Below, in pieces: positions 49,375 to 57,446 of a stretch of 58,490 nt of DNA. The translations under genes and the position numbers were made by a program. The stretch covers positions 1-58,490 of the forward strand of contig JAFEGL010000015.1 of assembly GCA_018239895.1 (NCBI GenBank). Reading direction: 5' to 3'. Below the pieces are notes generated by a model, which was not told the DNA's origin, made no database searches, and saw nothing but the letters and a program-made list of their open reading frames with translations. The first letter of the stretch is position 1. Each line of letters begins with the position of its first letter. Origin of the DNA: Verrucomicrobiota bacterium (GTDB lineage Bacteria > Chlamydiota > Chlamydiia > Chlamydiales > SM23-39).

Positions 49375-49935
49375 TCATCCTTGTTTCGATTCATCGCTAA
49401 AAGAGCTTGCCGCTTTTTCAAAACCCGCCTGCATTGCATAAAACAATGCATGGGGAATCCAGTTTTGCTGCTTGAACTTCTCAACAACAGTTTCAAACCA
49501 CTCAAAATCATCGTGTAAAATCTCGTAGACAATCTCTTCTTCATCGCTCTTAACCGCCTCATCCTCCGTTTTGTGGAGGGTATAGTCGGCATCCAACTGA
49601 TTTAACGGATTTTTGGGATCGTCCTTTCCATAAGGAAAATCGCTTTTAAACGTGAATGTAAATGCATAATCGGGAGATAAAGTGGGGTCGTCATAGACAA
49701 TTTTCGATATTCGAAATTCCCGGATGACTCCTTCGGGCGCAGTGAAAGTAATGTGGTAGTTCTTTGCTTTGTCGACGATCGTCGCTTGCCGATCTACCCG
49801 CTGAGCCGAACGGACCGACGCCAAAATATCCTCGGATGCTGCCGGCAGCGGCACCGAATCTGCAAGATTGAACTCTGAGGGGAACGAAACACTAGCTGGC
49901 GAATTGGTTCTCGCTGGACTCGGTGGGGTGGACAT
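49375..49935 (-). CDS. Hypothetical protein, tandem paralog B
   Basis: A 186-residue paralog of the 48846-49367 protein. It has a Ser/Pro/Thr-rich N-terminal 30 residues, a helix (ASEDILASVRSAQR), then beta strands and the FTFKSDFPYGKDDPKNPLN segment, then a helix EILHDDFEWFETVVEKF and WIPHALFYAM. The Ser/Pro/Thr-rich start without a Sec signal would fit type III secretion, but this is only suggestive. It is divergent from the EamA-type transporter. Function is unknown. Confidence 0.75.
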   Translation of the reverse strand: MSTPPSPARTNSPASVSFPSEFNLADSVPLPAASEDILASVRSAQRVDRQATIVDKAKNYHITFTAPEGVIREFRISKIVYDDPTLSPDYAFTFTFKSDFPYGKDDPKNPLNQLDADYTLHKTEDEAVKSDEEEIVYEILHDDFEWFETVVEKFKQQNWIPHALFYAMQAGFEKAASSFSDESKQG

Positions 49936-49996
49936 AAAAAACGCTCCGGTTAAAAATGGAAAGACAGTTTAGAAAAAACACCATTTGAAAGCTAGC

Positions 49997-50896
49997 ATGG
50001 CCTATTTATTCATCTTTTTTGCCGCTGTTTGCGCCGCCTCGGTGAACTTTTGTCTCCGAAAAAACCTCGAGTCCCAAAAATCGGCCGCCGGCTACTTGGC
50101 CCTCTATTTCATCTTCTCCTTTTTGGTCTCGCTCCTTTTAAGATCTGAATTCGACTGGGCCTCGTTTAGTTGGACTCTCTGTTCAACAGGGATATTGGCC
50201 GGATCGCTCAATCTACTGATGATGTTTCTGATGGCAAAAGCTCTGAAGGTCGGCCCATCGAGCCTCACATTCGCCTTCCAAAATTCCGCCTCGGTTTTTC
50301 CTGCGTTACTTCTCTTTCTTCTCTTTGGCTCTCAATTCGGCTTCCACTTGAACGCTTTTCTCATCCTCGGATCTTTGTGCCTCGTAGCGGGCCTATTCCT
50401 CTCCATCCGGAAAGACTTTAAAACAACCTCCTCCAAGACTTGGCTCCTCCTAGCGCTGACCATCTTCCTTTTGCAAGGGACCATCTTGTCGATCTTCCAA
50501 TGGAGAGTGCTCTTGCAGCAGTACCCCGCTGAGAGCCACTTCCTCATCCCCTTTTCCTGCTCGCCGCGCGAAGATGAGTGGTTCATGCCAGGATTTTTCT
50601 GGATTCCGGCTCTTGCACAAACCCTTATTTTCTTCAGCGTCGAAAAAAGATGGTTCTCTAAAAAAGAGTTGTTTTTGGGAACCGTCGGCGGAGCCTTCAA
50701 CGCCGGCTCCACATTTTGTCTCCTGCTAGCCACAAAAATCGCCGACGACCATTCCCGCTCGCTCTTATTTCCCCTTTTTGCCATCCTGGTCATTTTCTTG
50801 TGCAATCTCTGGGGAAAAAGGCTCTACAAGGAGCCCATCGATTGGAAAGGGACAGCCCTTTGCCTCGGAGGCGTACTGATTGCTGCGTGGAGATAA
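49997..50896 (+). CDS. DMT/EamA-like transporter (second)
   Basis: A 299-residue protein with about ten hydrophobic segments in two halves. The start at 49997 is the first ATG after an in-frame TTG at 49985; no strong RBS is seen. A polar insertion (ESHFLIPFSCSPREDEWFMP) lies between segments 5 and 7. The substrate is unknown. The stop directly precedes the long palindrome of the tag gene. Confidence 0.78.
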   Translation: MAYLFIFFAAVCAASVNFCLRKNLESQKSAAGYLALYFIFSFLVSLLLRSEFDWASFSWTLCSTGILAGSLNLLMMFLMAKALKVGPSSLTFAFQNSASVFPALLLFLLFGSQFGFHLNAFLILGSLCLVAGLFLSIRKDFKTTSSKTWLLLALTIFLLQGTILSIFQWRVLLQQYPAESHFLIPFSCSPREDEWFMPGFFWIPALAQTLIFFSVEKRWFSKKELFLGTVGGAFNAGSTFCLLLATKIADDHSRSLLFPLFAILVIFLCNLWGKRLYKEPIDWKGTALCLGGVLIAAWR

Positions 50897-51066
50897 ATAC
50901 CTCCTCCGCCAAGTCTATGTGAATTTGGACTCGGCGAGACAAAGTCAAATTGAAGCTTGCGTTCCGATCGACGAAGCCCTGCCCCAAGTGGGCAGGGTGA
51001 AGAGAAGGATCGATTTGGCAAAGTCGCAGCAAGTCCAAATTCACATAGACTTGGCGGAGGAGGTAT
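50897..51066. repeat. 35-bp perfect inverted repeat covering the tag RBS
   Basis: The arms at 50897-50931 and 51032-51066 are perfect reverse complements (35 bp) around a 100-bp spacer that includes a CCCTGCCC/GGGCAGGG stem. The right arm contains the GGAGGAGG that lies before the tag ATG (51070). ATAAA on both sides (50893-50897, 51065-51069) could be a short target duplication. Removal of the element would leave GGAGATAAAATG, itself a good RBS-start. It may be a mobile palindrome. Confidence 0.9.
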
Positions 51067-51069
51067 AAA

Positions 51070-51627
51070 ATGAAAAGATGTTTTGGGAATGGTCCCGGAA
51101 AAGAGTTTTACGCTGAATACCATGACAAGGAGTGGGGCATCCCGAACCACGACGACCGGCATCTCTTTGAGATGATCGTGCTAGAAGGAGCTCAAGCGGG
51201 CTTGAGCTGGGAGACGGTGTTGAAAAAACGGGACGAATACAGAAAGGTCTTCCACAACTTCGATCCCAAAAAGGTCGCCGCCTTCACGGATGACGAGTTG
51301 GAAAAGATCCTCCTCAACCCGGGGATCATCAGAAATCGGAGGAAAGTCTTTTCCGCTCGGGACAATGCCCGGGCTTTTCTCGAAATCCAAAAGGAGTTTG
51401 GCTCATTCGACCGCTATGTCTGGGGATTTGTCCAAAACCGCTCGATTAAAAACCACTGGAAAGAGTTCAAAGAACTCCCTTGCCGTTCCGAAGAGAGCGA
51501 CGCCCTCTCCAAAGATCTCAAAAAACGGGGGATGAATTTTGTCGGGACTAAAATCATCTATTCGTTCATGCAGGCAGTAGGGATGGTGATCGACCATCCG
51601 AAGGATTGCTGGCGGTATCAGCCATGA
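51070..51627 (+). CDS. tag: DNA-3-methyladenine glycosylase I
   Basis: A 185-residue Tag-family glycosylase: RCFGNGPGKEFYAEYHDKEWG at the start with the conserved Cys and EYHDxEWG; ELVILEGAQAGLSW-like segment; and the C-terminal zinc-type residues near NFVG and HPKDCW. It removes 3-methyladenine from DNA by hydrolysis. The RBS is in the right arm of a 35-bp inverted repeat. It overlaps the CPBP protease gene by 4 bp (ATGA). Confidence 0.93.
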   Translation: MKRCFGNGPGKEFYAEYHDKEWGIPNHDDRHLFEMIVLEGAQAGLSWETVLKKRDEYRKVFHNFDPKKVAAFTDDELEKILLNPGIIRNRRKVFSARDNARAFLEIQKEFGSFDRYVWGFVQNRSIKNHWKEFKELPCRSEESDALSKDLKKRGMNFVGTKIIYSFMQAVGMVIDHPKDCWRYQP

Positions 51628-52337
51628 TGTTTTTTACCCTTCTCACCATCGGAGCTTTGAGCCTCATCCCCTTTTTGACGCTCCCCACCTCGCTCTTTGC
51701 AAGCGGCGCTCTATTGCTTCTGACGATCTTTTTTTGGGTTAAGAAAAGTCCGACCAACCTCCAGATCGCCCTTGTGTCGACAATCGGAACATTCCCCTAT
51801 TTTCTCGACGCGACTTTCTGGCCCATTCCGCTCGTCGCAGGGATCGCCCTCTGCGGGTTCTTCTTCTCTTTTGATTGGATCCCGATTGGAAAGTGTTCCA
51901 CAAGCCTCTTTTTGCTGGGGCTCCTCTTCATCGTCCTTTCGAGCAGCGCCCTTATTCTTTGGTACAAACTTTCTAACCCCGACGTCTCCGACCTACAAAA
52001 AATTGTGGCGGAAGTCCCCGTCAGCTGGCTGATCCCCCTCGGACTCCTTTTCTCGCTTGTCAACGCCTTTGCCGAAGAGTTTTTGTTCCGGGGCCTCATC
52101 TTCTCTGCCCTGCAGAAAATGGGTTCAACTGCCGCCATCTTGATCCAGGCGGCAACGTTCGGATGCTGCCACTATCACGGCTTTCCCCGCGGACTATTCG
52201 GCGTTTGCCTCGCTTTCATCTACGGCCTGATGATGGGCTATCTACGGCACAAGTCCCAGGGCCTTGCAACGCCCTGGTTTTTCCACATTTTCGCCGACCT
52301 CACGATCGTCGCAATTCTCTACGGATCCATCGTATAA
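51624..52337 (+). CDS. CPBP-family intramembrane metalloprotease
   Basis: A 237-residue membrane protein with about seven hydrophobic segments and the CPBP (Abi/CAAX) motifs AEEFLFRGLIF (EExxxR), CCHYHGFP (the second motif His) and HIFAD. These glutamic-type intramembrane peptidases act on prenylated or peptide substrates, or serve in immunity to bacteriocins; the substrate here is unknown. The start at 51624 is in an ATGA overlap with tag. The 3' end overlaps the convergent heptosyltransferase by 96 bp. Confidence 0.85.
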   Translation: MMFFTLLTIGALSLIPFLTLPTSLFASGALLLLTIFFWVKKSPTNLQIALVSTIGTFPYFLDATFWPIPLVAGIALCGFFFSFDWIPIGKCSTSLFLLGLLFIVLSSSALILWYKLSNPDVSDLQKIVAEVPVSWLIPLGLLFSLVNAFAEEFLFRGLIFSALQKMGSTAAILIQAATFGCCHYHGFPRGLFGVCLAFIYGLMMGYLRHKSQGLATPWFFHIFADLTIVAILYGSIV

Positions 52338-53384
52338 ACTATCAAAGGCTGACAAAACTTGAGCTACGCTCAGCGTGTGGAGACAATCGCTCATCTTGCT
52401 GCCGCCGCACCCATCTTGATAGCAAGGCCGGCAGCTCAGCTTCTGCGCGACGACGCGAGATCTCGAGTTGCGCCAAGGCCCCCAAGTGACGTCCGATGTG
52501 GGACCGAAAATTGCGACGACAGGCGCTTTGAGCGCACTCGCCATGTGCATCGGAACCGAGTCGACGCAAATCAGAGCCTTCGATTTTTGAATCAGAGCCG
52601 CTAGCTCTTTCAGAGAAATCTGCCCCGCCAGGTTGACTGCAGGCAATCCCTTCACAATTTCTTGAACCATCTCGACCTCGAGCCTGTCGGGCCCCGAAGT
52701 GAACACGAGCCTCTCGCCCCGCTCGATCAATTTCTTCGCAAGCGCTCTCATCCGGTCGGCAGGCCAACATTTGAACCGCCATCGAGAGGTGGGGTGGATC
52801 AAAACAAAAGGCGCCGTCCCGATCCTTTTTTCCACAGACCTCATCGCTTCATCGGGAACCCGCAAAGAGAGATCCCTCTCTTCGAGCGTCGGGAAAATTC
52901 CAATCCGGCGGACCGCATCCAAATTCCTTTCAACCGTGTGCCTGAGCCCCGGACAACTCTTCACTACATGTGTATATAACCCCTTTTTGCCCCAAAGTCC
53001 GCTCCCCTTTGGATCGAATCCTACGCGGATCTTGGCTCCTGAGATCTTCGCAGCCATTGCGCCCCGGTCCCCTTCCGTCAAATTGATGACTAGATCGTAG
53101 CCCCCTCTCCGGATCTTCCGGAGAAGCTTCCACTCTTGGATAAACCGTTTTAGGCCGAGCTTTTTCCACCCCCGGTCATACTCGACAAAGCCGTCGATAG
53201 CTGGATGCCCCTCCAACATCGGGACCGATTCAGACCAGATGAAAGCGTCGATCGTAGCTTGAGGCATCGCCCCCTTCAAGGCTCCGAACACCGGCCCCGT
53301 CAAAAGGACATCGCCCAGGTGTCTGAGCTTGACAACCAAAATTTTTTTTACACTTTTCAGATCCGGATAATCGCCGTAAGTCAT
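52242..53384 (-). CDS. LPS heptosyltransferase-like GT9 protein
   Basis: A 380-residue GT9 (ADP-heptose:LPS heptosyltransferase) protein: VVKLRHLGDVLLTGP at the start, LVINLTEGDRGAM, VLIHPTSRWRFKCWPADRMRAL, and the nucleotide-binding NLAGQISLKELAALIQKSKALICVDSVPMHMASAL plus VAIFGPTSDVTWGPW. It resembles the WaaQ type. The last 30 or so residues are encoded opposite the end of the CPBP gene and probably are a late extension, since the family normally ends near SVAQVLSAFDSL. Chlamydiaceae lack heptose in LPS, so it marks a different core. Confidence 0.88.
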   Translation of the reverse strand: MTYGDYPDLKSVKKILVVKLRHLGDVLLTGPVFGALKGAMPQATIDAFIWSESVPMLEGHPAIDGFVEYDRGWKKLGLKRFIQEWKLLRKIRRGGYDLVINLTEGDRGAMAAKISGAKIRVGFDPKGSGLWGKKGLYTHVVKSCPGLRHTVERNLDAVRRIGIFPTLEERDLSLRVPDEAMRSVEKRIGTAPFVLIHPTSRWRFKCWPADRMRALAKKLIERGERLVFTSGPDRLEVEMVQEIVKGLPAVNLAGQISLKELAALIQKSKALICVDSVPMHMASALKAPVVAIFGPTSDVTWGPWRNSRSRVVAQKLSCRPCYQDGCGGSKMSDCLHTLSVAQVLSAFDSLYDGSVENCDDREVGENVEKPGRCKALGLVP

Positions 53385-53508
53385 CGTTTACACCCTATAA
53401 ATCATAGAAATCGTACTCTTTTTTCTCAGTTTTGCAACAGTATCTTCGTGAGATTTATTGTCCCCTCCATTACAATGCCTTTCAACATTTTATCTTATGG
53501 AGAACCTC

Positions 53509-53955
53509 ATGGCCCAAGTTACAACTCAGACTTTAGAGCAGACGCTCTCGATCATTAAGCCCGACGCCGTCGGCCAAAACCAGATTGGCAACATCATTGA
53601 ATATTTTGAGCGAGAAGGCCTGTCGGTCGCTGCAGCGAAAATGCTCCACCTCACACTCGAACAAGCCAAAGGCTTTTACGCCGTTCACAAAGACCGCCCA
53701 TTCTTCAAAGAGCTGGTAGAATTCATGACCTCCGGCCCAGTCCTCGTGATGGTGCTCGAAGGGGAAAACGCCGTTGCCCGCAACCGCCAAATCATGGGCG
53801 CAACCGACCCAATTAAAGCCGACGCCGGAACCATCCGCGCCGACTTCGCGACCAGCATTGAGCGCAACGCTGTCCACGGCTCCGACTCTTTGGCGAACGC
53901 CAAAACGGAAATCTCGTTCTTCTTTAAACCGAACGAAATTTTCCCGAGGTCCTAA
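53509..53955 (+). CDS. ndk: Nucleoside diphosphate kinase
   Basis: A 148-residue Ndk with all catalytic positions: Lys17, Tyr57, Arg93, Thr99 (GATDP), Arg110, Asn120, and the phospho-accepting His123 (NAVHGSD). It equalises NTP pools by ping-pong phosphate transfer. The start at 53509 has GGAG six bases upstream; an ATG four codons before it also exists. The stop codon shares its A with the ATG of the exported paralog, so the two are translationally coupled. Confidence 0.95.
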   Translation: MAQVTTQTLEQTLSIIKPDAVGQNQIGNIIEYFEREGLSVAAAKMLHLTLEQAKGFYAVHKDRPFFKELVEFMTSGPVLVMVLEGENAVARNRQIMGATDPIKADAGTIRADFATSIERNAVHGSDSLANAKTEISFFFKPNEIFPRS

Positions 53956-54398
53956 TGCGTTTCCTCGCTATTTTTCTCGCTGCGGCCTCGATCGGCTTCG
54001 CAGCTCAAGAGCAGACCCTCTCGATCGTCAAGCCCGATGCAGTCGAGCAAGACCATGTCGGCGACATCCAGGAGCTTCTTGAAAAAGGGGGTCTGAAAGT
54101 CGTTGCCGGGAAAGAGCTCCAGCTAACTGCAGAGCAAGCGAAAGAGTTCTATGCCATCCACAAGGATCGCCCCTTCTACAACGACCTCGTCGCCTTCATG
54201 ACCTCGGGCCCAGTTTTCGTCCAAGTTTTGGAAGGACCTGACGCCGTCATGAAGAACCGAGAGCTCATGGTTTCAATCCGCGAAACCTACGGCACTGACA
54301 AGCAGAAGAACGCAGTCCACGGCTCCGACAGCCTGGAAAATGCCCAAAAAGAGATCTCCTTCTTCTTCACGTCCGAAGAACTCAACTCCGCAAACTAA
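53955..54398 (+). CDS. Exported nucleoside-diphosphate-kinase-like protein
   Basis: A 147-residue paralog of the preceding ndk, with a Sec signal peptide ([17 protein letters not shown], probable cut near residue 17). Lys26, Tyr66, Arg102, Arg109, Asn119 and His122 correspond to the catalytic set, but the ten residues including GATDP are missing between Arg102 and Arg109, so the conserved Thr that contacts the nucleotide phosphates is absent. It would be a periplasmic or secreted enzyme with altered nucleotide binding. Its stop is followed by a strong hairpin. The deletion and the signal make neofunctionalisation likely. Confidence 0.9.
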   Translation: MRFLAIFLAAASIGFAAQEQTLSIVKPDAVEQDHVGDIQELLEKGGLKVVAGKELQLTAEQAKEFYAIHKDRPFYNDLVAFMTSGPVFVQVLEGPDAVMKNRELMVSIRETYGTDKQKNAVHGSDSLENAQKEISFFFTSEELNSAN

Positions 54399-54404
54399 AT
54401 ATTG

Positions 54405-54443
54405 CGCTCGTTTCCTGCTGCCCTCGGCAGCAGGAAACAAGCG
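54405..54443. terminator. CCTGCTG hairpin after the ndk pair
   Basis: A 16-bp stem with one mismatch (54405-54420 with 54428-54443) around CCCTCGG, six bp after the stop of the exported Ndk paralog. It shares sequence with the hairpins at 10221 and 12047. It probably ends the ndk transcript. Confidence 0.7.
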
Positions 54444-54575
54444 ACCCTCTCAAAGCAAGAACCTTGCTCCATTTATTTGAAGGATCTTTTCCGATTCACC
54501 TTCATCAAAAAATTTCTTTTTTCTCCTCGATTTTAAAGTTCGGATGTGCAAAAGTTGCCTCTTTTGTAGCCAGCA

Positions 54576-57251
54576 ATGCAAGAGACTTTAAAAAAATCGG
54601 ATCCTTTTTCACGCAAGATGGAGTTCCACTCCCTCCTCCCGAAAGCCATCAGCAGATTCCCCCTTATTTTTGACAATCGCCTCTCGGAAGGTCTCGAACG
54701 GTTCGCCGTCAACGCCTCGAGCCAGTTTCTCAAAGAGCGGTCTCATCGGCATATTAGAAAAATCCTCCTGACTCAGTTCTTCCTTCAGAAACGGATCGAA
54801 GATACTTTGCATAAGGAAGATCCTCCGCAAAAGCACCTTTTTCTCAAATTGTTTTCGGCCCAATCTCGGGTGTGTCTCGCGATGACCTACTCGAGTTCTT
54901 ACGGATTTCAAAAAGAACAACTGCTCAAGGCGCTTCAAGCTCTGATGCCCAGCATCCGAGAAATCCCCCGCTCATTTTATCTTTGGTACAACTGCGATTT
55001 TTCGTATTACTTCTGCTATCTGGAAATCCACAAACTCAGAGGGCAGGAATACTCCAAGCGGGAACTTAAAAAACTGTCGAAGCTGCTTCAAAATCAACTC
55101 TTCGCTACGCCCCCTCTAACTCCGGCTCTCTTTTGGCCCTACAACAAAGAGGAGTCGATCCGGCAAATCCAATTGCTGCAACGGGAGATGAACACCTCGA
55201 ACGACCTTCCCCACATCTCGGTCCATTTCAGAGAACAGACCCCCACCTTCCTCGAATTCCTCATCCACTTCGCCCGCCCCAAATCGACCGAACCTCTCGA
55301 TAAAGCCCTCAAGCGGCTCCCCGATTCACTCCCCTGCTACTGCCAGTTCCGCCATGAGAATAGAACCCCTTTCGAAATTGAAATGGGGGCCTTTTCGATC
55401 AAAGTTCCCTCTGATGCATTCGAAGTTCACGACTCGATCAACCTCCTCTACGCCAGAAGATATGTCCTCAAAAATGTCGAGGAGATCATCGGCCCATTCC
55501 GCGACTACAACGGCGGCCTTTTCGAAAAACAGCAGGAGCATTTCGAATCGATCCGCTTCCATTTGAGAGACAAAATTCTCCTCTTCGATCTCTTTGCCGA
55601 AAAATTCTTCTACGCCCTCAACCGGATCGAAAAGTGGATCTCCCTTTCGATGGAAGAGGCCGAATATCTCTTCAGCGCATTTTCCGAACTGATCCAAGAG
55701 AAGACCTCCGCCCCGATCAAGCGGCATCTCAAATCTTTTACGATCATCAAAACGCCAAATAGCTCCGACTTGCCGAAACACCTGACAGCCGAGTCGGCCT
55801 CCCACGCCCATTTCATGATCGGTGAATACTATTATCTATGCCTTTTGGAACCGAAAGCTCCCCAGCTCGAGAAAGCCTCGCAGAAGAAGACCCTGCGCCT
55901 CATCATGGAAGAGGGAACGCCTCCGTCGCTCAACCCGCAATACTCTGCGGGCGATATCCGCTCCCGCATCTTGTGCAAGCTTCTCTTTGAAGGGCTCACC
56001 CGCCTGAATGAACAAGGCGTACCTGAACTGGCCGGAGCCGCTGAAGGGATCAAAGAGGGATCTCTCTTCACATTCAAACTCCGCCCTTACCGTTGGTCGA
56101 ACGGAGAAAAGGTCACGGCGGTCGATTATCTTGCGAGCTGGCAAAACTCGATCAGCGAGTATCCCGAACTCTTTTATGGGATTAAAAACGCGCGGCTTTT
56201 CAAAGAGAAAAAATGTGACTTCAAAGAAGTGGGAATGAGAGCTCTCGACCTCGAGACGATCCAAATCGAACTCGATCATCCGGCTCCCCGATTTCTCTAC
56301 AAACTCTCACAGCCCTATTTCTTCCCTCTCTTTGGATCGCTCAAAGAACCCAAATGGTTCAACGGCCCCTATCTCGTCCGGCATCAGGACCGCGGGGGGA
56401 TTCTCCTCGAAAAAAACCCCTATTTTTGGAATGCGGATCGACTCTATTTCGACCGGATCGAGTGCAAGTGGATCAACGACCCCGAAACAATTTTTTCTCT
56501 TTTCCGCTCAGGAGAGATCGATTGGTGCGGCGACCCGCTCAACATCCTCTCTACCGACCAGATTCGACAGCTCTACGACCAAAAAAGACTCAACAAGCTC
56601 AAAGTCAAACGGCGCTTCTTCCTCTACTTCAACACGCGCCATCCGATCCTCTCCTCGCCCCTCATCCGCCGGGCTCTCGGGCTCGCGATCGACCGCTCCT
56701 ACATCGCAAGCCACATCGTCCATTATTCGACACCTGTAGGCCCCGCCCATCCCCAAATAGAGGAGGCAAAAGCCCTATTCCGCCTGGCCGTTGAAAAGTT
56801 CGGCTCGATCCCCCCCCTCACCTTCCACTACTTTCACCACCACAGATCGGAAAAGCTCGCCGCTTATCTCAAGCACATTTGGCAAGAGACATTCGACCTC
56901 CAAATCCAGTTGGAGGGTTTCGAGTGGGACCAATTCCGAAGCAATCTCGAAAAAAACAATTTCGAAATCTCCGGGACAATCCAAGAGACGACCCAAGAAG
57001 ACTCCTTCGATTACCTAGATCGGTTCGAAGGGGCCAACTCCTGGAACTTTTCCCAGTGGAAGCACGAGCCCTACCGCGAGCTTCTCCAAACAAACCAGCG
57101 CGAAGCCGCCAAAACCCTCCTCAACGAAGAGTCCCCCATCGCCCCCCTCTTCGACTACGTCCATCTCTACGCCCAAAACCCCCAACTCAAGCGGTGCTTC
57201 TTCGATCCCGAAGGGTGCATCGACTTCAGCTGGGCCTACCTCCAAGACTAA
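54576..57251 (+). CDS. OppA-like (SBP_bac_5) domain fused to an unknown N-terminal region
   Basis: An 891-residue protein. Residues 1 to about 435 are helical and match nothing I know. Residues about 437-891 are a periplasmic-binding-protein type 5 domain (TLRLIMEEGTPPSLNPQY, LLFEGLTRLNEQGVPELAGAAEG, KVTAVDYLASWQ, NGPYLVRHQDRGGILLEKNPYFWNADRLYFDRIE). There is no signal peptide or lipobox, so the OppA domain would sit in the cytoplasm or be exported by another route. A cytoplasmic peptide-sensing role, as for SgrR, is possible, but no DNA-binding domain is seen. Confidence 0.8.
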   Translation: MQETLKKSDPFSRKMEFHSLLPKAISRFPLIFDNRLSEGLERFAVNASSQFLKERSHRHIRKILLTQFFLQKRIEDTLHKEDPPQKHLFLKLFSAQSRVCLAMTYSSSYGFQKEQLLKALQALMPSIREIPRSFYLWYNCDFSYYFCYLEIHKLRGQEYSKRELKKLSKLLQNQLFATPPLTPALFWPYNKEESIRQIQLLQREMNTSNDLPHISVHFREQTPTFLEFLIHFARPKSTEPLDKALKRLPDSLPCYCQFRHENRTPFEIEMGAFSIKVPSDAFEVHDSINLLYARRYVLKNVEEIIGPFRDYNGGLFEKQQEHFESIRFHLRDKILLFDLFAEKFFYALNRIEKWISLSMEEAEYLFSAFSELIQEKTSAPIKRHLKSFTIIKTPNSSDLPKHLTAESASHAHFMIGEYYYLCLLEPKAPQLEKASQKKTLRLIMEEGTPPSLNPQYSAGDIRSRILCKLLFEGLTRLNEQGVPELAGAAEGIKEGSLFTFKLRPYRWSNGEKVTAVDYLASWQNSISEYPELFYGIKNARLFKEKKCDFKEVGMRALDLETIQIELDHPAPRFLYKLSQPYFFPLFGSLKEPKWFNGPYLVRHQDRGGILLEKNPYFWNADRLYFDRIECKWINDPETIFSLFRSGEIDWCGDPLNILSTDQIRQLYDQKRLNKLKVKRRFFLYFNTRHPILSSPLIRRALGLAIDRSYIASHIVHYSTPVGPAHPQIEEAKALFRLAVEKFGSIPPLTFHYFHHHRSEKLAAYLKHIWQETFDLQIQLEGFEWDQFRSNLEKNNFEISGTIQETTQEDSFDYLDRFEGANSWNFSQWKHEPYRELLQTNQREAAKTLLNEESPIAPLFDYVHLYAQNPQLKRCFFDPEGCIDFSWAYLQD

Positions 57252-57272
57252 CCTCCAGAGTTCGGCAGAATT

Positions 57273-57380
57273 TATCTTGCCTATCCTGCCGCTTGCGATC
57301 ATGCATATCCTGTACATTTCTAAACTTTTCAAAAACAGTACAGGATACGCATGATCGCAAGCGGCAGGATAGGCAAGATA
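57273..57380. repeat. 43-bp inverted repeat (palindrome family, copy 2)
   Basis: The arms at 57273-57315 and 57338-57380 pair over 43 bp with one mismatch around a 22-bp spacer; arm sequence is nearly identical to copy 1 at 12119-12253. It lies 21 bp after the OppA-like gene stop and is followed by an A-rich stretch, so it may also end transcription. A reading frame through it (starting MIASGRIG) is an artefact of the repeat. Confidence 0.9.
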
Positions 57381-57446
57381 AAAAAAATTTCTATTTTAAA
57401 AAAAACATTCACCAACTACAATCTCGCCCTTTTTTGGAGGTATTTT

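Noticed and set aside
48846..49592. A longer version of tandem paralog A starting at 49592
   Set aside because: The added part lies inside paralog B in another frame and is basic and non-homologous; paralog alignment supports a start near 49367.
54576..57251. SgrR-type transcription regulator
   Set aside because: The binding-protein domain fits, but the N-terminal 435 residues show no winged-helix motif.
57351..57446. An upstream start for the last gene, reading MIASGRIG and onward
   Set aside because: These codons come from the arm of a dispersed palindrome; GGAGG directly precedes the ATG at 57447.
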